Of a stretch of 64,000 nucleotides of DNA, positions 34,270 to 43,491 are shown piece after piece. Source of the DNA: Promethearchaeota archaeon. GTDB lineage: Archaea > Asgardarchaeota > Lokiarchaeia > Sigyniarchaeales > SOKP01. Position numbers and translations under genes: made by a program. The notes under the pieces were generated by a model. The model searched no databases. It had not been told where the DNA came from and worked only from the letters and a program-made list of their open reading frames with translations. Within the stretch, counting starts at the first letter, position 1; each line of letters opens with the position of its first letter. The DNA lies in NCBI GenBank assembly GCA_030606485.1, contig JAUWGH010000006.1, positions 62,001-126,000 on the forward strand, read 5' to 3'.

Positions 34270-36159
34270 ATGAAAGACTTTGATTTGGATAATTTAACTG
34301 AAACAACAAAAACCCTTTTATCGGAAGAAGATCTCCAAAAATTGGTTGCTCTCAAGAACCCAAAAGTATTGAAAATTGTAAATGAATTTGTGGATTTATG
34401 TAAACCAGCCAAAGTTAAAGTAATTACTGATAATCCAAAAGAAATTGAATATGTCCGCCAAGGTGCGCTTAGGGAGGGGGAAGAAGAAAAGTTGACTATG
34501 GAAGGTCATACAATCCATTATGATGGGTATTATGACCAAGCGAGAGATGTAGGAAATACTGCTGTATTAATACGGAAAGGAACTAAATTAAGTAAAGTAA
34601 TTAATACAAAAAGCAGGGAAGAAGGTTTAAATGAAATATTTCAAATTATGGATGGTGTGATGAGAGGTAAGGAAGTTCTTGTCCGTTTTTTTTGTCTTGG
34701 TCCAACAAATTCTCGTTTTTCAATATCTGCTCTCCAATTAACAGATTCATTTTATGTTGCTCATTCTGAAGATCTCTTATATAGAACAGGATATAAAGAG
34801 TTTAAACGTCTTAAAGGATCTGAAGATTTCTTTTATTTTATTCACTCTGCGGGACCATTAGAAAAAAATGTTTCAAAAAATATTGATGATAGAAGAATCT
34901 ATATTGACTTAAAAGAAAGTCGTGTTTTATCTGTAAATAATCAATATGCAGGTAATAGTATAGGTTTGAAGAAGTTAGCATTACGACTTGGAATATATAA
35001 AGCAAATCATGAGGAATGGTTAACAGAGCATATGTTTATTATGGGTGTAAAACCAGAAGGTAAAAATCGCGTAACTTATTTTACAGGAGCTTATCCAAGT
35101 GCATGCGGGAAAACATCTACTGCAATGATTCCCGGTCAACAAATTGTTGGAGATGATATTGCTTACCTTAGAGAAGATAATGAAGGATATGCTCGTGCAG
35201 TCAATATAGAGTCAGGAATTTTCGGAATTATAAGAGATGTTAATGAGATTGATGATCCATTAATTTTTAAAGCTTTAACATCACCTAGAGAGTTAATTTT
35301 TTCTAATGTATTAATTAAAGATGGAAAACCTTTTTGGCTCGGTGATGGACGAGAACCATTAAAATCGGGAATTAATCACTCTGGTGAATGGTTTGAAGGA
35401 AAGAAAGATAAAGAAGGAAATAAAATCCCTCTTGCACATCCGAACGCTCGTTATACAATGAGAATAAAAGAACTTGAAAATTTTGATCCAGCATTAAATG
35501 ATCCGGACGGAATCAGAGTGAGCGGAATTTTATATGGAGGTAGAGATTCAGATACTTCGATACCAATTCTTGAAAGTCTTAATTGGGAGCATGGAGTATT
35601 TTTTGGCGCAATTATTGAGTCCGAATCTACTTCTGCAACTCTTGGTAAGGTTGGGGTAAGAAAAGCGAGTCCGATGGCTAACTTAGATTTTATGGTTATT
35701 CCTTTAGGGTTATACCTTGATAATCATCGAAAATTTGGAAATCAATTAACTCATTGTCCAAAAATTTTTGCCACAAATTATTTCTTAAAAAAGGACGGTA
35801 AATATTGTAATGGAATGCTTGATAAGAAAATTTGGGTTTTATGGGCAGAAGGAAGGAGTCATGGTGAATTTAATGCAATAAAAACACCCATAGGATTTAT
35901 TCCAAAATATGAAGATTTAAAAGAACTCTTCCGAACTGTTCTAAATCAAAATTATAAAGAAGAAGATTACAATTTTCAATTTTCAATTCGCGTTTCTAAA
36001 TGGTTAGAGAAATATGATCGAATGGAGAAGATGTATCAAGAAGAAATTGAAATTCCTAAATTTTTCTGGATATGGTTAAAATCCCAAAAAAAAGAAATTC
36101 TTGATGCAAAGCAGAAATTTAATTTGAACATTATTCCGCCAGATTACTTTTCTAATTAA
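34270..36159 (+). CDS. pckG: Phosphoenolpyruvate carboxykinase (GTP)
   Basis: Converts oxaloacetate and GTP to PEP, CO2 and GDP for gluconeogenesis. The kinase-1a loop with reactive Cys is YPSACGKTSTAM (about 275-286). Further GTP-PEPCK features are FCLGPTNSRFSI, EGWLTEHMFIMGV-type and MPNLDFMVIPLG-type segments. The length of 629 aa is normal. I set the start at 34270 because the frame upstream is Phe/Tyr/Lys low-complexity, and MKDFDLDNLTE begins the conserved part. It follows metF2 after a terminator, so it is probably its own transcript. It links C1-derived or acetate carbon to sugar synthesis. Confidence 0.93.
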   Translation: MKDFDLDNLTETTKTLLSEEDLQKLVALKNPKVLKIVNEFVDLCKPAKVKVITDNPKEIEYVRQGALREGEEEKLTMEGHTIHYDGYYDQARDVGNTAVLIRKGTKLSKVINTKSREEGLNEIFQIMDGVMRGKEVLVRFFCLGPTNSRFSISALQLTDSFYVAHSEDLLYRTGYKEFKRLKGSEDFFYFIHSAGPLEKNVSKNIDDRRIYIDLKESRVLSVNNQYAGNSIGLKKLALRLGIYKANHEEWLTEHMFIMGVKPEGKNRVTYFTGAYPSACGKTSTAMIPGQQIVGDDIAYLREDNEGYARAVNIESGIFGIIRDVNEIDDPLIFKALTSPRELIFSNVLIKDGKPFWLGDGREPLKSGINHSGEWFEGKKDKEGNKIPLAHPNARYTMRIKELENFDPALNDPDGIRVSGILYGGRDSDTSIPILESLNWEHGVFFGAIIESESTSATLGKVGVRKASPMANLDFMVIPLGLYLDNHRKFGNQLTHCPKIFATNYFLKKDGKYCNGMLDKKIWVLWAEGRSHGEFNAIKTPIGFIPKYEDLKELFRTVLNQNYKEEDYNFQFSIRVSKWLEKYDRMEKMYQEEIEIPKFFWIWLKSQKKEILDAKQKFNLNIIPPDYFSN

Positions 36160-36196
36160 ACTAAGTTTTTAATAAAAAAGAAAAAAATAATAGATT

Positions 36197-37801
36197 TTAC
36201 ATTCCAGGTGGCATACCACCAGCTCCTGGTGCTTCCATTTTTTTAGAAGATATGATATTATCAATCCTAAGAATTAAGATGGCTAATTCTGTTGCACCTT
36301 TGAACAATTGTGATTTTATTACTGTAGGTTCAATTATTCCTTTTTTAAGGTTATCGCCAATTTTTCCATCTGAAATATCTATACCAATAAATTCATTTCC
36401 CAATTTGGAATGAGCAGCACTTATTTCACCGATCACATCGATTTCATCCATCCCAGCATTCCTTACCAATGTCTTGGGAAGTTCCTCTATTGCATCAGCA
36501 TATACTTGAATAGCAATTTGTTCTTTGCCTCCTGACTTAATTGCAAAATCTCTAATCCTTTTTGAAAGTTCCATTTCAAAAGCTCCACCACCACCAACAA
36601 TGCTCTTTGTATCCATAAGTTTAGCTAAAACCTTAATTGCACTTTTAACAGCAATTTCTGCCTCATTTATGCTATGTTCTAATCCACCGCGTAATAGTAA
36701 AGTCGCTGCTTTTGGATTTTTACATTTTGTAATAAAGCTATAATCATTTTCTCCTAATTTAGTAAATTCTACTCTCCCGGCAAATCCTAAATCATCCTCA
36801 GTTAAATCATCAATCTTTTGAAGTTTTTTTGCTCCTGTAGCTTTAACAATTGCTTTAGCATCAGATGATTTTACAGATTTAATGGCAGCAATACCTACTT
36901 GACTTAAATAATTTGCGACCTTATCATCAATCGAATTCTCATTAATCACTAAATTAACTCCTAAATTAGAAAATATCTCAGCATAACCTTTCAAAATATC
37001 TGTTTCCTGGTCAACGAATTTTTGAATATCCTCAGGTTTATAAATTTGGATTTCTGCTCCAAATTCTGTTTTTTTAACTTCTAATGACATCTTTATAACT
37101 GCGATCTTGGCATCATTAATGATATCTGGCATACCTACGTTGATTTTTTCTTTTTGTATATAGATTCCATTGATTAATTCTGATTCTTGTAAGGATTTTC
37201 CTTTCTCCTTTATAATACCTATATTTTCAACGTTGTTAAAAATTTCTCCTTCATCTTTAATTATTTTAACTGCATCTAGAATTATTTTAGCGAAATACTC
37301 ACTCAAGCCAGATATACTTTTTGTATTTAATGTCGTTTTAACAGCGTTAATAAGTGATTTTTCATCATCTTCTAAAATTTCTTGTCCAATTTCTTCAAAT
37401 TCCTTTAAAGTTCTTTTTAACGCAAGATTAAAACCTTTAATTATAATCGATGGATGTACCCCTCTTTCTATTAACTCTAAAGCCCTTCTTAATAAATCAC
37501 CAGCAAATATTACAACACTTGTTGTTCCATCGCCCATCTTTTCATTTTGTACTTTTGATAAATCAACTGCCATTTTTGCGGAAGCATTCTCAATATCTAT
37601 GCCATCAAGTATAGTAAATCCATCATTAGTAATTGTAATGTCGCCCAGCGACTCCACAATCATTTTATCCATACCCTTTGGGCCATATGTTGATTTTATT
37701 GCTTCAGAAACCGCCATAACGGCATTAACATTTGCTTTTAAAGCATTTCTTTTGCCAGATTCTTCAGTTCCTTCTCTTACTATGATAATTGGTTGTCCCA
37801 T
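36197..37801 (-). CDS. ths: Thermosome (group II chaperonin) subunit
   Basis: Subunit of the archaeal CCT-like double-ring chaperonin that folds cytosolic proteins by ATP hydrolysis. Signatures: TYGPKGMDKMIV, ITNDGFTILDGID, EKMGDGTTSVVIFAGDLL (about 88-105) and SIVGGGGAFEMELSKRI (catalytic-domain return, about 397). The tail ends in a Gly/Met-rich MEAPGAGGMPPGM, as in other thermosomes. At 534 aa it is full length. It is a single gene with its own promoter region, and other subunits must lie elsewhere if the ring is hetero-oligomeric. Confidence 0.97.
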   Translation of the reverse strand: MGQPIIIVREGTEESGKRNALKANVNAVMAVSEAIKSTYGPKGMDKMIVESLGDITITNDGFTILDGIDIENASAKMAVDLSKVQNEKMGDGTTSVVIFAGDLLRRALELIERGVHPSIIIKGFNLALKRTLKEFEEIGQEILEDDEKSLINAVKTTLNTKSISGLSEYFAKIILDAVKIIKDEGEIFNNVENIGIIKEKGKSLQESELINGIYIQKEKINVGMPDIINDAKIAVIKMSLEVKKTEFGAEIQIYKPEDIQKFVDQETDILKGYAEIFSNLGVNLVINENSIDDKVANYLSQVGIAAIKSVKSSDAKAIVKATGAKKLQKIDDLTEDDLGFAGRVEFTKLGENDYSFITKCKNPKAATLLLRGGLEHSINEAEIAVKSAIKVLAKLMDTKSIVGGGGAFEMELSKRIRDFAIKSGGKEQIAIQVYADAIEELPKTLVRNAGMDEIDVIGEISAAHSKLGNEFIGIDISDGKIGDNLKKGIIEPTVIKSQLFKGATELAILILRIDNIISSKKMEAPGAGGMPPGM

Positions 37802-38052
37802 TTTTTTTTAATTCCTCTAAAATTTTTAATCTAATTTTATACATATCTTTGTAATTATTTTTAATATCTAAAATGCACTTTAAATTAAAAATTTTTTGTC
37901 GATAAGAATTTAAAACTTATCTTTCAAAAAAAAGTAGATAAGTTTTAATTTTAATCTTAAACTGATTGATTTCTGGGTAAATATGGAAGCTTTTTGCTTA
38001 AAAAATGATAAAAATGAAAAAAAAGTTTATATTCTTATTTAATTCTGAAATT

Positions 38053-38628
38053 TTAGTCAGTTGTCCAGTCATAAGGTTTAGGACCCATGAAAATTAATAA
38101 TACTGCTGGAATTAGAATTGGCAGACCGCCCCACAAATTTCCAAGTATCTCTATTATTATTCCCCAAATTAACATCCACGGAATTCTTAAATTTCCGAGT
38201 GTCAAGACATCATTTAGCAGATAATCCCAATCCTTGGCAGCACATTTATTTGAAAATCTTGGTTTTACAATGATGATAGCGAGTATTATTACAGCTATTC
38301 CGCTAATAATATTCCATATATCAAATGGGGATACAAAAGTAAAAGGAGGAGGGAATGATAATCCTACTATTAACCCATAAATCCCCCAAAAGAGGTAGAT
38401 CAGTCCATTTATAATTACAATTACCCATGCCCATTTCCCAAGAATAGTAACAAATGATTCTATATTCTCCCAATTGGGATTACCTTCACCAATGGAAGCT
38501 TTTTGGGTCTTTTCTTTTTGTATTACAGTTTGCGATGTATCATATCCACATTTTTCACATATTTTATTTCCGCTTAAATCCGCTCCACATTCAGGACAGA
38601 ATTTTGGTGTTTTTGCCATTGATTTCAC
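38053..38628 (-). CDS. Zinc-ribbon membrane protein
   Basis: A 191-aa protein beginning with a zinc ribbon (CPECGADL...ICEKCGYD, about 11-31). A charged linker leads to about four transmembrane helices: WAWVIVIINGLIYLFWGIYG, IWNIISGIAVIILAIIIV, PWMLIWGIIIEILGNLW and LPILIPAVLLIFMG. The zinc ribbon would be cytoplasmic. This architecture is frequent in Asgard and other archaea and its function is unknown. It stands alone between the thermosome and an Lrp regulator. Confidence 0.75.
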   Translation of the reverse strand: MKSMAKTPKFCPECGADLSGNKICEKCGYDTSQTVIQKEKTQKASIGEGNPNWENIESFVTILGKWAWVIVIINGLIYLFWGIYGLIVGLSFPPPFTFVSPFDIWNIISGIAVIILAIIIVKPRFSNKCAAKDWDYLLNDVLTLGNLRIPWMLIWGIIIEILGNLWGGLPILIPAVLLIFMGPKPYDWTTD

Positions 38629-38808
38629 GATTTTTTTTTAAATTTATTTGAAATATAATAACCAAATAAAATATTAAAACATTATAACATTCTGATATTT
38701 AGCTTTTTTGAACTTGGGTCTATTTTAAAATAAATTTTTAGATTTAATGATTATACCGAAAAAAAGGAAATTTCTGCCATTAGATTAATTTTATTTTATA
38801 TCAAATAA

Positions 38809-39261
38809 TTATAATAAAACATCCGACGAATTTTTATATTCTCTAAGCACCATATTTGAAACTGTGCGAAGAATATGTTTTTCTTTATTTAAATCCTGAA
38901 TAAAATTTTGAACATCTTCTAAATTTTCGAATCGACAAATTAAAGCAGCACTTTGTTCTCCGGTAATATGAAAACAAGATAATATCTCTTTTCTATCTTT
39001 TAATTCCTCAAGCACTTCAGCAGAATGTTTTCCATCAATTCTGAGAAGAATTATAAAACAAAGATTATAACCTAATTTTTCATTATTTATGTTAACAGTA
39101 AATCCATTAATTATTTCCATTTTTTTTAATTTTGAAATCCGATTGTGTACTGTCCCAATTGAAACTCCTAAGTCATTAGCAATCTCTTTATATGGTCTCC
39201 TACCATCCTTTTGAAGTAATGAAATTATTTCATAATCTAAATCATCTGTTTTTACTTTCAT
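38809..39261 (-). CDS. Lrp/AsnC-family transcriptional regulator
   Basis: A 150-aa protein with a winged helix (LDYEIISLLQKDGRRPYKEIANDLGVSIGTVHNRISKLKKMEII) and a RAM-type effector domain (about 65-140). It is divergent from the FAD oxidase/Fe-S operon across 327 bp and is a natural candidate for its regulator. The DNA-recognition helix differs from that of the Lrp protein at 23606. Confidence 0.88.
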   Translation of the reverse strand: MKVKTDDLDYEIISLLQKDGRRPYKEIANDLGVSIGTVHNRISKLKKMEIINGFTVNINNEKLGYNLCFIILLRIDGKHSAEVLEELKDRKEILSCFHITGEQSAALICRFENLEDVQNFIQDLNKEKHILRTVSNMVLREYKNSSDVLL

Positions 39262-39588
39262 GTGATTATTTTAAAAAATAATTTGATTTTATTTCAAAAA
39301 ATATTAATATATATTTAATTGATCAGAATTATTAAAATATTCTTCAATTAATTTCTATTGAGTTAAAAAACTTAGAATAAAAAGTTAAAAATATAAAAAT
39401 TTTCAATTTTTAATACTGTCTAAATTCAATAATAAATTATATCCTTTAATAATATTTTACAACTTATATTGAAACATCAAGATAAAAATAATACAAACAA
39501 GTCTATATATATAAAAATCTAAGAGTCAAACTTATAATTAAAAATAAGGTAATAACAAATAGTTCAAATTTATATATGTGAGCAAAAA
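39262..39588. promoter_or_regulatory. 327-bp divergent promoter region
   Basis: AT-rich spacer between the Lrp gene (minus) and the FAD oxidase gene (plus). TATA-like stretches include TATATATTTAATT near 39308 and TATATATATAAAAA near 39507. No gene or strong palindrome is visible. It probably carries both promoters and an Lrp-binding site. Confidence 0.4.
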
Positions 39589-41001
39589 ATGAACAATAGT
39601 AAAATAGTTTCTGAATTAGAAAAAGTTGTTGGAGAAAAATATGTCTCAGCACAACCTGAAATACAATTTTTGTATCATTATGATTTCATTACAGCTGAAC
39701 CTGAAGGAAAATGTGATATTGCAATAATTCCAAATTCTGCAGAAGAAGTTCAAGAAATTGTCAAAATTGCTAATAAATATAAAACTCCAGTTGTTCCATG
39801 GGTTTCTGGGATAAATTTCGGTTCAATTGCTACTCCCAGAAAAGGAGGAATTGTAGTTGATTTACGGCGATTAAATCGCGTAATTGAAGTAAATGAAGAT
39901 GATATGTATGCTGTTATTGAAGGAGGAGTTACATGGGCTGATTTGAAAGGATATCTTGAAAAAAACCACCCAGATTTGAGGGCAGGAATAACTTGGTCGC
40001 CCCCTGGAACAGGAGTGGTTCCAGCATGTCTATGTTATGGAATGTTTGATCTGGGAATGCTGGGTGGTACAGGTGCTGAATTTATCAATGGAATGGAAGT
40101 TGTATTGGGGTCAGGAGATTTAATAAAAGTTGGTTCTTGCAGTCTTTCTAATTACTGGTATGGAAGACAACCCCTTCCAGATTTAGCCGGATTATTTATT
40201 GGTTGGGAAGGAACTACAGGGATTGTAACTAAAATGGCTGTAAAATTATGGCCAAAATTACCCTATCGAACTACTTATCTTGCTATAGGTGCAAAAATGA
40301 AATTTGGCGTTCCTGTAATGTTAAAACTATCGAAAGCTGGGTTAGGCATTTGTGATATTTATTTTGTAAATCTCGGGTGGCTTCAATCGGTTCAAGAATT
40401 AAATGAAAAGGATGTAATCAAAGATCCAGTAAAAAATAAAATGCCGGATTTTTTTGGACTTTTAACAACCCAAGCTTATACTGAAAAACAACATAAAGCG
40501 CAATGTGAAGCAATTGAAGCTATTTGCACGGAAAGTAAACTTAGAATGAGACCTACAGAAGAGACTCAGGCCCCAATTCAATTATGGGGTTGTTGGAATT
40601 TCGCCAGAGGAGGTGGAGGACAATGGATTGGCTCTTACTGCTCAACTCGAGACATAGTAAAATATTATGAACAATCAAGAGAAATCTGTATTAAATATGG
40701 AAGACCTCCACAATTTTATAGCAGACTTATGTTTGGTGGTCATTATTGCGTTGCTCGCACAAATATTAACTTCAATAAAAATGATCCAAATGAGATAAAA
40801 ATTGCTCGTAAACTTTTAAAAGAAATACATGATGTAGTTCAGGAATTAGATGGTGTTGTTATGTATAAACCTCCAAAATGGGCCGTTCAGACTTATCATG
40901 ACAAAACACTTCCCGCAACAAGTGATTTAATAAGAAAAATCAAGCAACTTCTGGATCCTAATAATATTATGAACCCAGGACAGGGAATTGGAGGTGATTA
41001 A
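39589..41001 (+). CDS. FAD-binding (PCMH-type) oxidase, GlcD/lactate-dehydrogenase-like
   Basis: A 470-aa flavoenzyme of the FAD-linked oxidase family (glycolate/D-lactate dehydrogenase, cresol-methylhydroxylase-like). Residues about 45-220 form the PCMH FAD domain, with IIPNSAEEVQEIVKIANKY, VVPWVSGINFG and IVVDLRRLNRVIEVNEDD. A C-terminal FAD-oxidase domain ends GVVMYKPPKWAV...LLDPNNIMNPGQG, which is the family hallmark. It is cotranscribed with the CCG Fe-S protein gene that starts 1 nt after its stop. The pair likely oxidises a 2-hydroxy acid or similar and passes electrons to the Fe-S partner. Confidence 0.88.
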   Translation: MNNSKIVSELEKVVGEKYVSAQPEIQFLYHYDFITAEPEGKCDIAIIPNSAEEVQEIVKIANKYKTPVVPWVSGINFGSIATPRKGGIVVDLRRLNRVIEVNEDDMYAVIEGGVTWADLKGYLEKNHPDLRAGITWSPPGTGVVPACLCYGMFDLGMLGGTGAEFINGMEVVLGSGDLIKVGSCSLSNYWYGRQPLPDLAGLFIGWEGTTGIVTKMAVKLWPKLPYRTTYLAIGAKMKFGVPVMLKLSKAGLGICDIYFVNLGWLQSVQELNEKDVIKDPVKNKMPDFFGLLTTQAYTEKQHKAQCEAIEAICTESKLRMRPTEETQAPIQLWGCWNFARGGGGQWIGSYCSTRDIVKYYEQSREICIKYGRPPQFYSRLMFGGHYCVARTNINFNKNDPNEIKIARKLLKEIHDVVQELDGVVMYKPPKWAVQTYHDKTLPATSDLIRKIKQLLDPNNIMNPGQGIGGD

Positions 41002-41002
41002 A

Positions 41003-42247
41003 ATGGAGAAAGAGAAAAAAATTGAATATATTAAAGAAAAAGGGATATCCAAACTCGTTTTAGAACACGAGAATCATAAACTTGAAAGAAATAAACAGTT
41101 GGAACATTATGAAGATGTTATGTATCAGTGTGGAAAATGTGGTACTTGCAGAACTATTTTTAAAGAAGCAGGTTGGGAACGCGTTTGTCCATCCGGTGAA
41201 TTTGGAGGATTTGAAGCCTTTTATCTCGGAGGAAAAAATCTTCTAACATGGGGAATAACCTCTGGTCAGATTAAATGGACTGAATATTTGGCTAAGATTT
41301 TTTATCAATGTTCAGTTTGCTTGGCTTGTACTCAACAATGTCAAATCCCAGAAATCCATCATTATGCGGGTGAATGGCTTATGGCAATGAGGGAAGAAGC
41401 TGTCCGTTTAGGTTTTGGACCCATGTCAGAACAAAAACGATATACTGAACATATCATGAAAGAAAATAATCCCTACTTAGAAAAACATGAAAATCGATTG
41501 GATTGGTTGCCATCAAACATTAAACAATCACCAGATGCAAAATTATTATATTTTGTTGGGTGTACTACCAGTTATAGAGAACAAAATGTTGCAATTGCCA
41601 CAGCCGAAATATTGAATTCATTACAGATAGAATTTAAAATTCTTAAAGATGAATATTGCTGTGGATCTCCAGTGTATATGACGGGACAAACTCAAAAAGC
41701 AAAAAAAATAGCTGAAAAAAACATAGAGATCTTTAAAGACTCTGGGATTGAGAAAATTATTACATCTTGCGCTGGATGTTATAGAACATTGAAAGATACT
41801 TACCCAAAAAAATTTGGTCTTGACCACGGAATTGAAGTTATTCACTTACCTGAATTTTTATTGGACAAATTAAATAGTGGCACATTGAAATTTAACAACC
41901 AAATCAACATGAAAATAACATATCATGATCCATGCCATATTGGACGGCATATGGGTATATATGAAACTCCAAGAGAAATTTTAAAGAAAATACCGGGAAT
42001 TGAATTAGTTGAAATGATTCGAAATAGACATAATGCTTGGTGTTGTGGTTCAGGTGGTGGGGTTCGATCAGCTTTCAAGGATTTATCTGCCTTTGCTGCA
42101 AATGAACGAATTGAAGAAGCAAAAAAAACTTCAGCTAAGGCGATTGTTTCATGTTGTCCTTTCTGTTTAAACCAATTTAAAACACATATTAAAAATAATG
42201 AAATTAAAGCTTTTGATATTTCTGAGTTGGTTAGAAAAGTAATTTAA
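41003..42247 (+). CDS. Fe-S oxidoreductase with CCG domains (GlpC/HdrD-like)
   Basis: A 414-aa partner of the FAD oxidase. Two N-terminal cluster motifs are CGKCGTC followed by VCP, and CSVCLACTQQC. Two C-terminal CCG domains follow: FVGCTTSY, DEYCCGSPVYMTG, SCAGCYRTL; then HDPCHIGRHMG, WCCGSGGGVR and CCPFCLNQF. HdrD and GlpC relatives accept electrons from flavoproteins. The ATG at 41003 is favoured over an upstream TTG because GGAGGTGA (40990-40997) lies 5 nt before it. Confidence 0.88.
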   Translation: MEKEKKIEYIKEKGISKLVLEHENHKLERNKQLEHYEDVMYQCGKCGTCRTIFKEAGWERVCPSGEFGGFEAFYLGGKNLLTWGITSGQIKWTEYLAKIFYQCSVCLACTQQCQIPEIHHYAGEWLMAMREEAVRLGFGPMSEQKRYTEHIMKENNPYLEKHENRLDWLPSNIKQSPDAKLLYFVGCTTSYREQNVAIATAEILNSLQIEFKILKDEYCCGSPVYMTGQTQKAKKIAEKNIEIFKDSGIEKIITSCAGCYRTLKDTYPKKFGLDHGIEVIHLPEFLLDKLNSGTLKFNNQINMKITYHDPCHIGRHMGIYETPREILKKIPGIELVEMIRNRHNAWCCGSGGGVRSAFKDLSAFAANERIEEAKKTSAKAIVSCCPFCLNQFKTHIKNNEIKAFDISELVRKVI

Positions 42248-42304
42248 TTCCTCTCAAATAAATAAAAATTTTAAAAAAATCGAGAACAAAACATTTAAAA
42301 CCAA

Positions 42305-42319
42305 TTTTTTTATTTTTTA
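42305..42319 (+). terminator. T-tract after the Fe-S oxidoreductase gene
   Basis: Two T runs (TTTTTTT-A-TTTTTT) lie about 58 nt after the stop codon and about 64 nt before the TrpRS start, and would end the upstream transcript. Confidence 0.4.
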
Positions 42320-42382
42320 ATACCTTCTATAAATCAATTGTTCAGATTTTTAAAAATATATAAATGAAAAGCTTGAAAAAAA

Positions 42383-43483
42383 TTGCCTGATGATTTCAGA
42401 ATTGATCCATGGGGCTCATCCGTTCTTTATGATGAAGACTACGAGAGATTAATTAAAGAATTTGGTATTCAAGAAGTTAGTTTTACGGATAAGGAAAAAA
42501 TGAGCACAAATCGGTTTTTTAGGAGAAAAATAATTTTTGGACATCGTGATTTGGATGCAATATTTAAAGCTATAGATAATAAAAAACCTTGGGCAGTCAT
42601 GTCAGGAATAAAACCTAGCGGCCCCTTTCACTTGGGTACGCTCACAACAGCATTAGAGATTGTGGAATTTCAAAAAATGGGTGCAAAAGCCTATTACTGC
42701 ATCGCGGATATCGAATCTTATGAAGATAATGGAATTTCTTATAAAGACGCTGAACCAGATGCCGTTGATAACTTAGCTGATATATTAGCTTTAGGTTTGG
42801 ATCCTGACCCAAAAAAAACCTATATTTGGCGCCAATCAGAGGAAAGAATAGTAAAGGACGTAGCGTTTAAAGTAGGAAGATTAGTAACACAAAATATGGT
42901 AAATGCTATCTATGGAGAAAAACCTTTTGGATTATATTTAGCGGCGTTGATTCAAGTTGGTGATATTGTTTTACCGCAAGTATTAGATGGACCGCAACCT
43001 ACAATTGTTCCCGTCGGAATTGATCAAGATCCTCATCTTAGACTAACCAGAGATTTAACACGACGTTATTATAAAAACTTTTTTGTGCCAGGAGCAACAT
43101 ATCACAAATTACTTCAAGGGCTTGATGGCTCTGATAAAATGGCTAAGAGAAATCCAAATAGCTATTTTGATTTCAACGAATCGCTAGAATCTATTGAAAA
43201 GAAAATAAAAGGTGCGTTTACTGGTGGGCGTAAAGATAAAAAGGAGCAAGAACAATTAGGTGGTCAACCTGACATTTGTATGATCTATAAAATTGAAATG
43301 TATCATTTTGAAGAAGATGATAAAAAATTAGAAGAAATCTATAAAAAATGCGTTTCAGGTCAATTAATGTGTGGAGATCATAAGAACCACTGCGTGGAGA
43401 AAGTTTTGAAATTTATTAAAGAACATAGAAAAAAGAAAGAAAAATTAATTGACAGAGCGAGAATGCTTTTAAATATAGAATAA
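42383..43483 (+). CDS. trpS: Tryptophanyl-tRNA synthetase
   Basis: A class I aminoacyl-tRNA synthetase charging tRNA-Trp. The HIGH-equivalent is PSGPFHLGT (78-86), and the KMSKS-equivalent is SDKMAKRNPNSY (about 249-260). FGLYLAALIQVGDI and VPVGIDQDPHLRLTRDL are archaeal/eukaryotic TrpRS signatures. At 366 aa it is of normal archaeal length. The TTG start is supported because the first residues (DFRIDPWGSS) belong to the conserved N-terminal extension, and the first ATG (codon 40) would delete them. The KMSKS loop reads KMAKR, a modest deviation. Confidence 0.93.
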   Translation: MPDDFRIDPWGSSVLYDEDYERLIKEFGIQEVSFTDKEKMSTNRFFRRKIIFGHRDLDAIFKAIDNKKPWAVMSGIKPSGPFHLGTLTTALEIVEFQKMGAKAYYCIADIESYEDNGISYKDAEPDAVDNLADILALGLDPDPKKTYIWRQSEERIVKDVAFKVGRLVTQNMVNAIYGEKPFGLYLAALIQVGDIVLPQVLDGPQPTIVPVGIDQDPHLRLTRDLTRRYYKNFFVPGATYHKLLQGLDGSDKMAKRNPNSYFDFNESLESIEKKIKGAFTGGRKDKKEQEQLGGQPDICMIYKIEMYHFEEDDKKLEEIYKKCVSGQLMCGDHKNHCVEKVLKFIKEHRKKKEKLIDRARMLLNIE

Positions 43484-43491
43484 ATAATTAA

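Noticed and set aside
40988-41002. TTG start for the CCG Fe-S oxidoreductase
   Set aside because: It lies over the GGAGGTGA ribosome binding site that is correctly spaced for the ATG at 41003.
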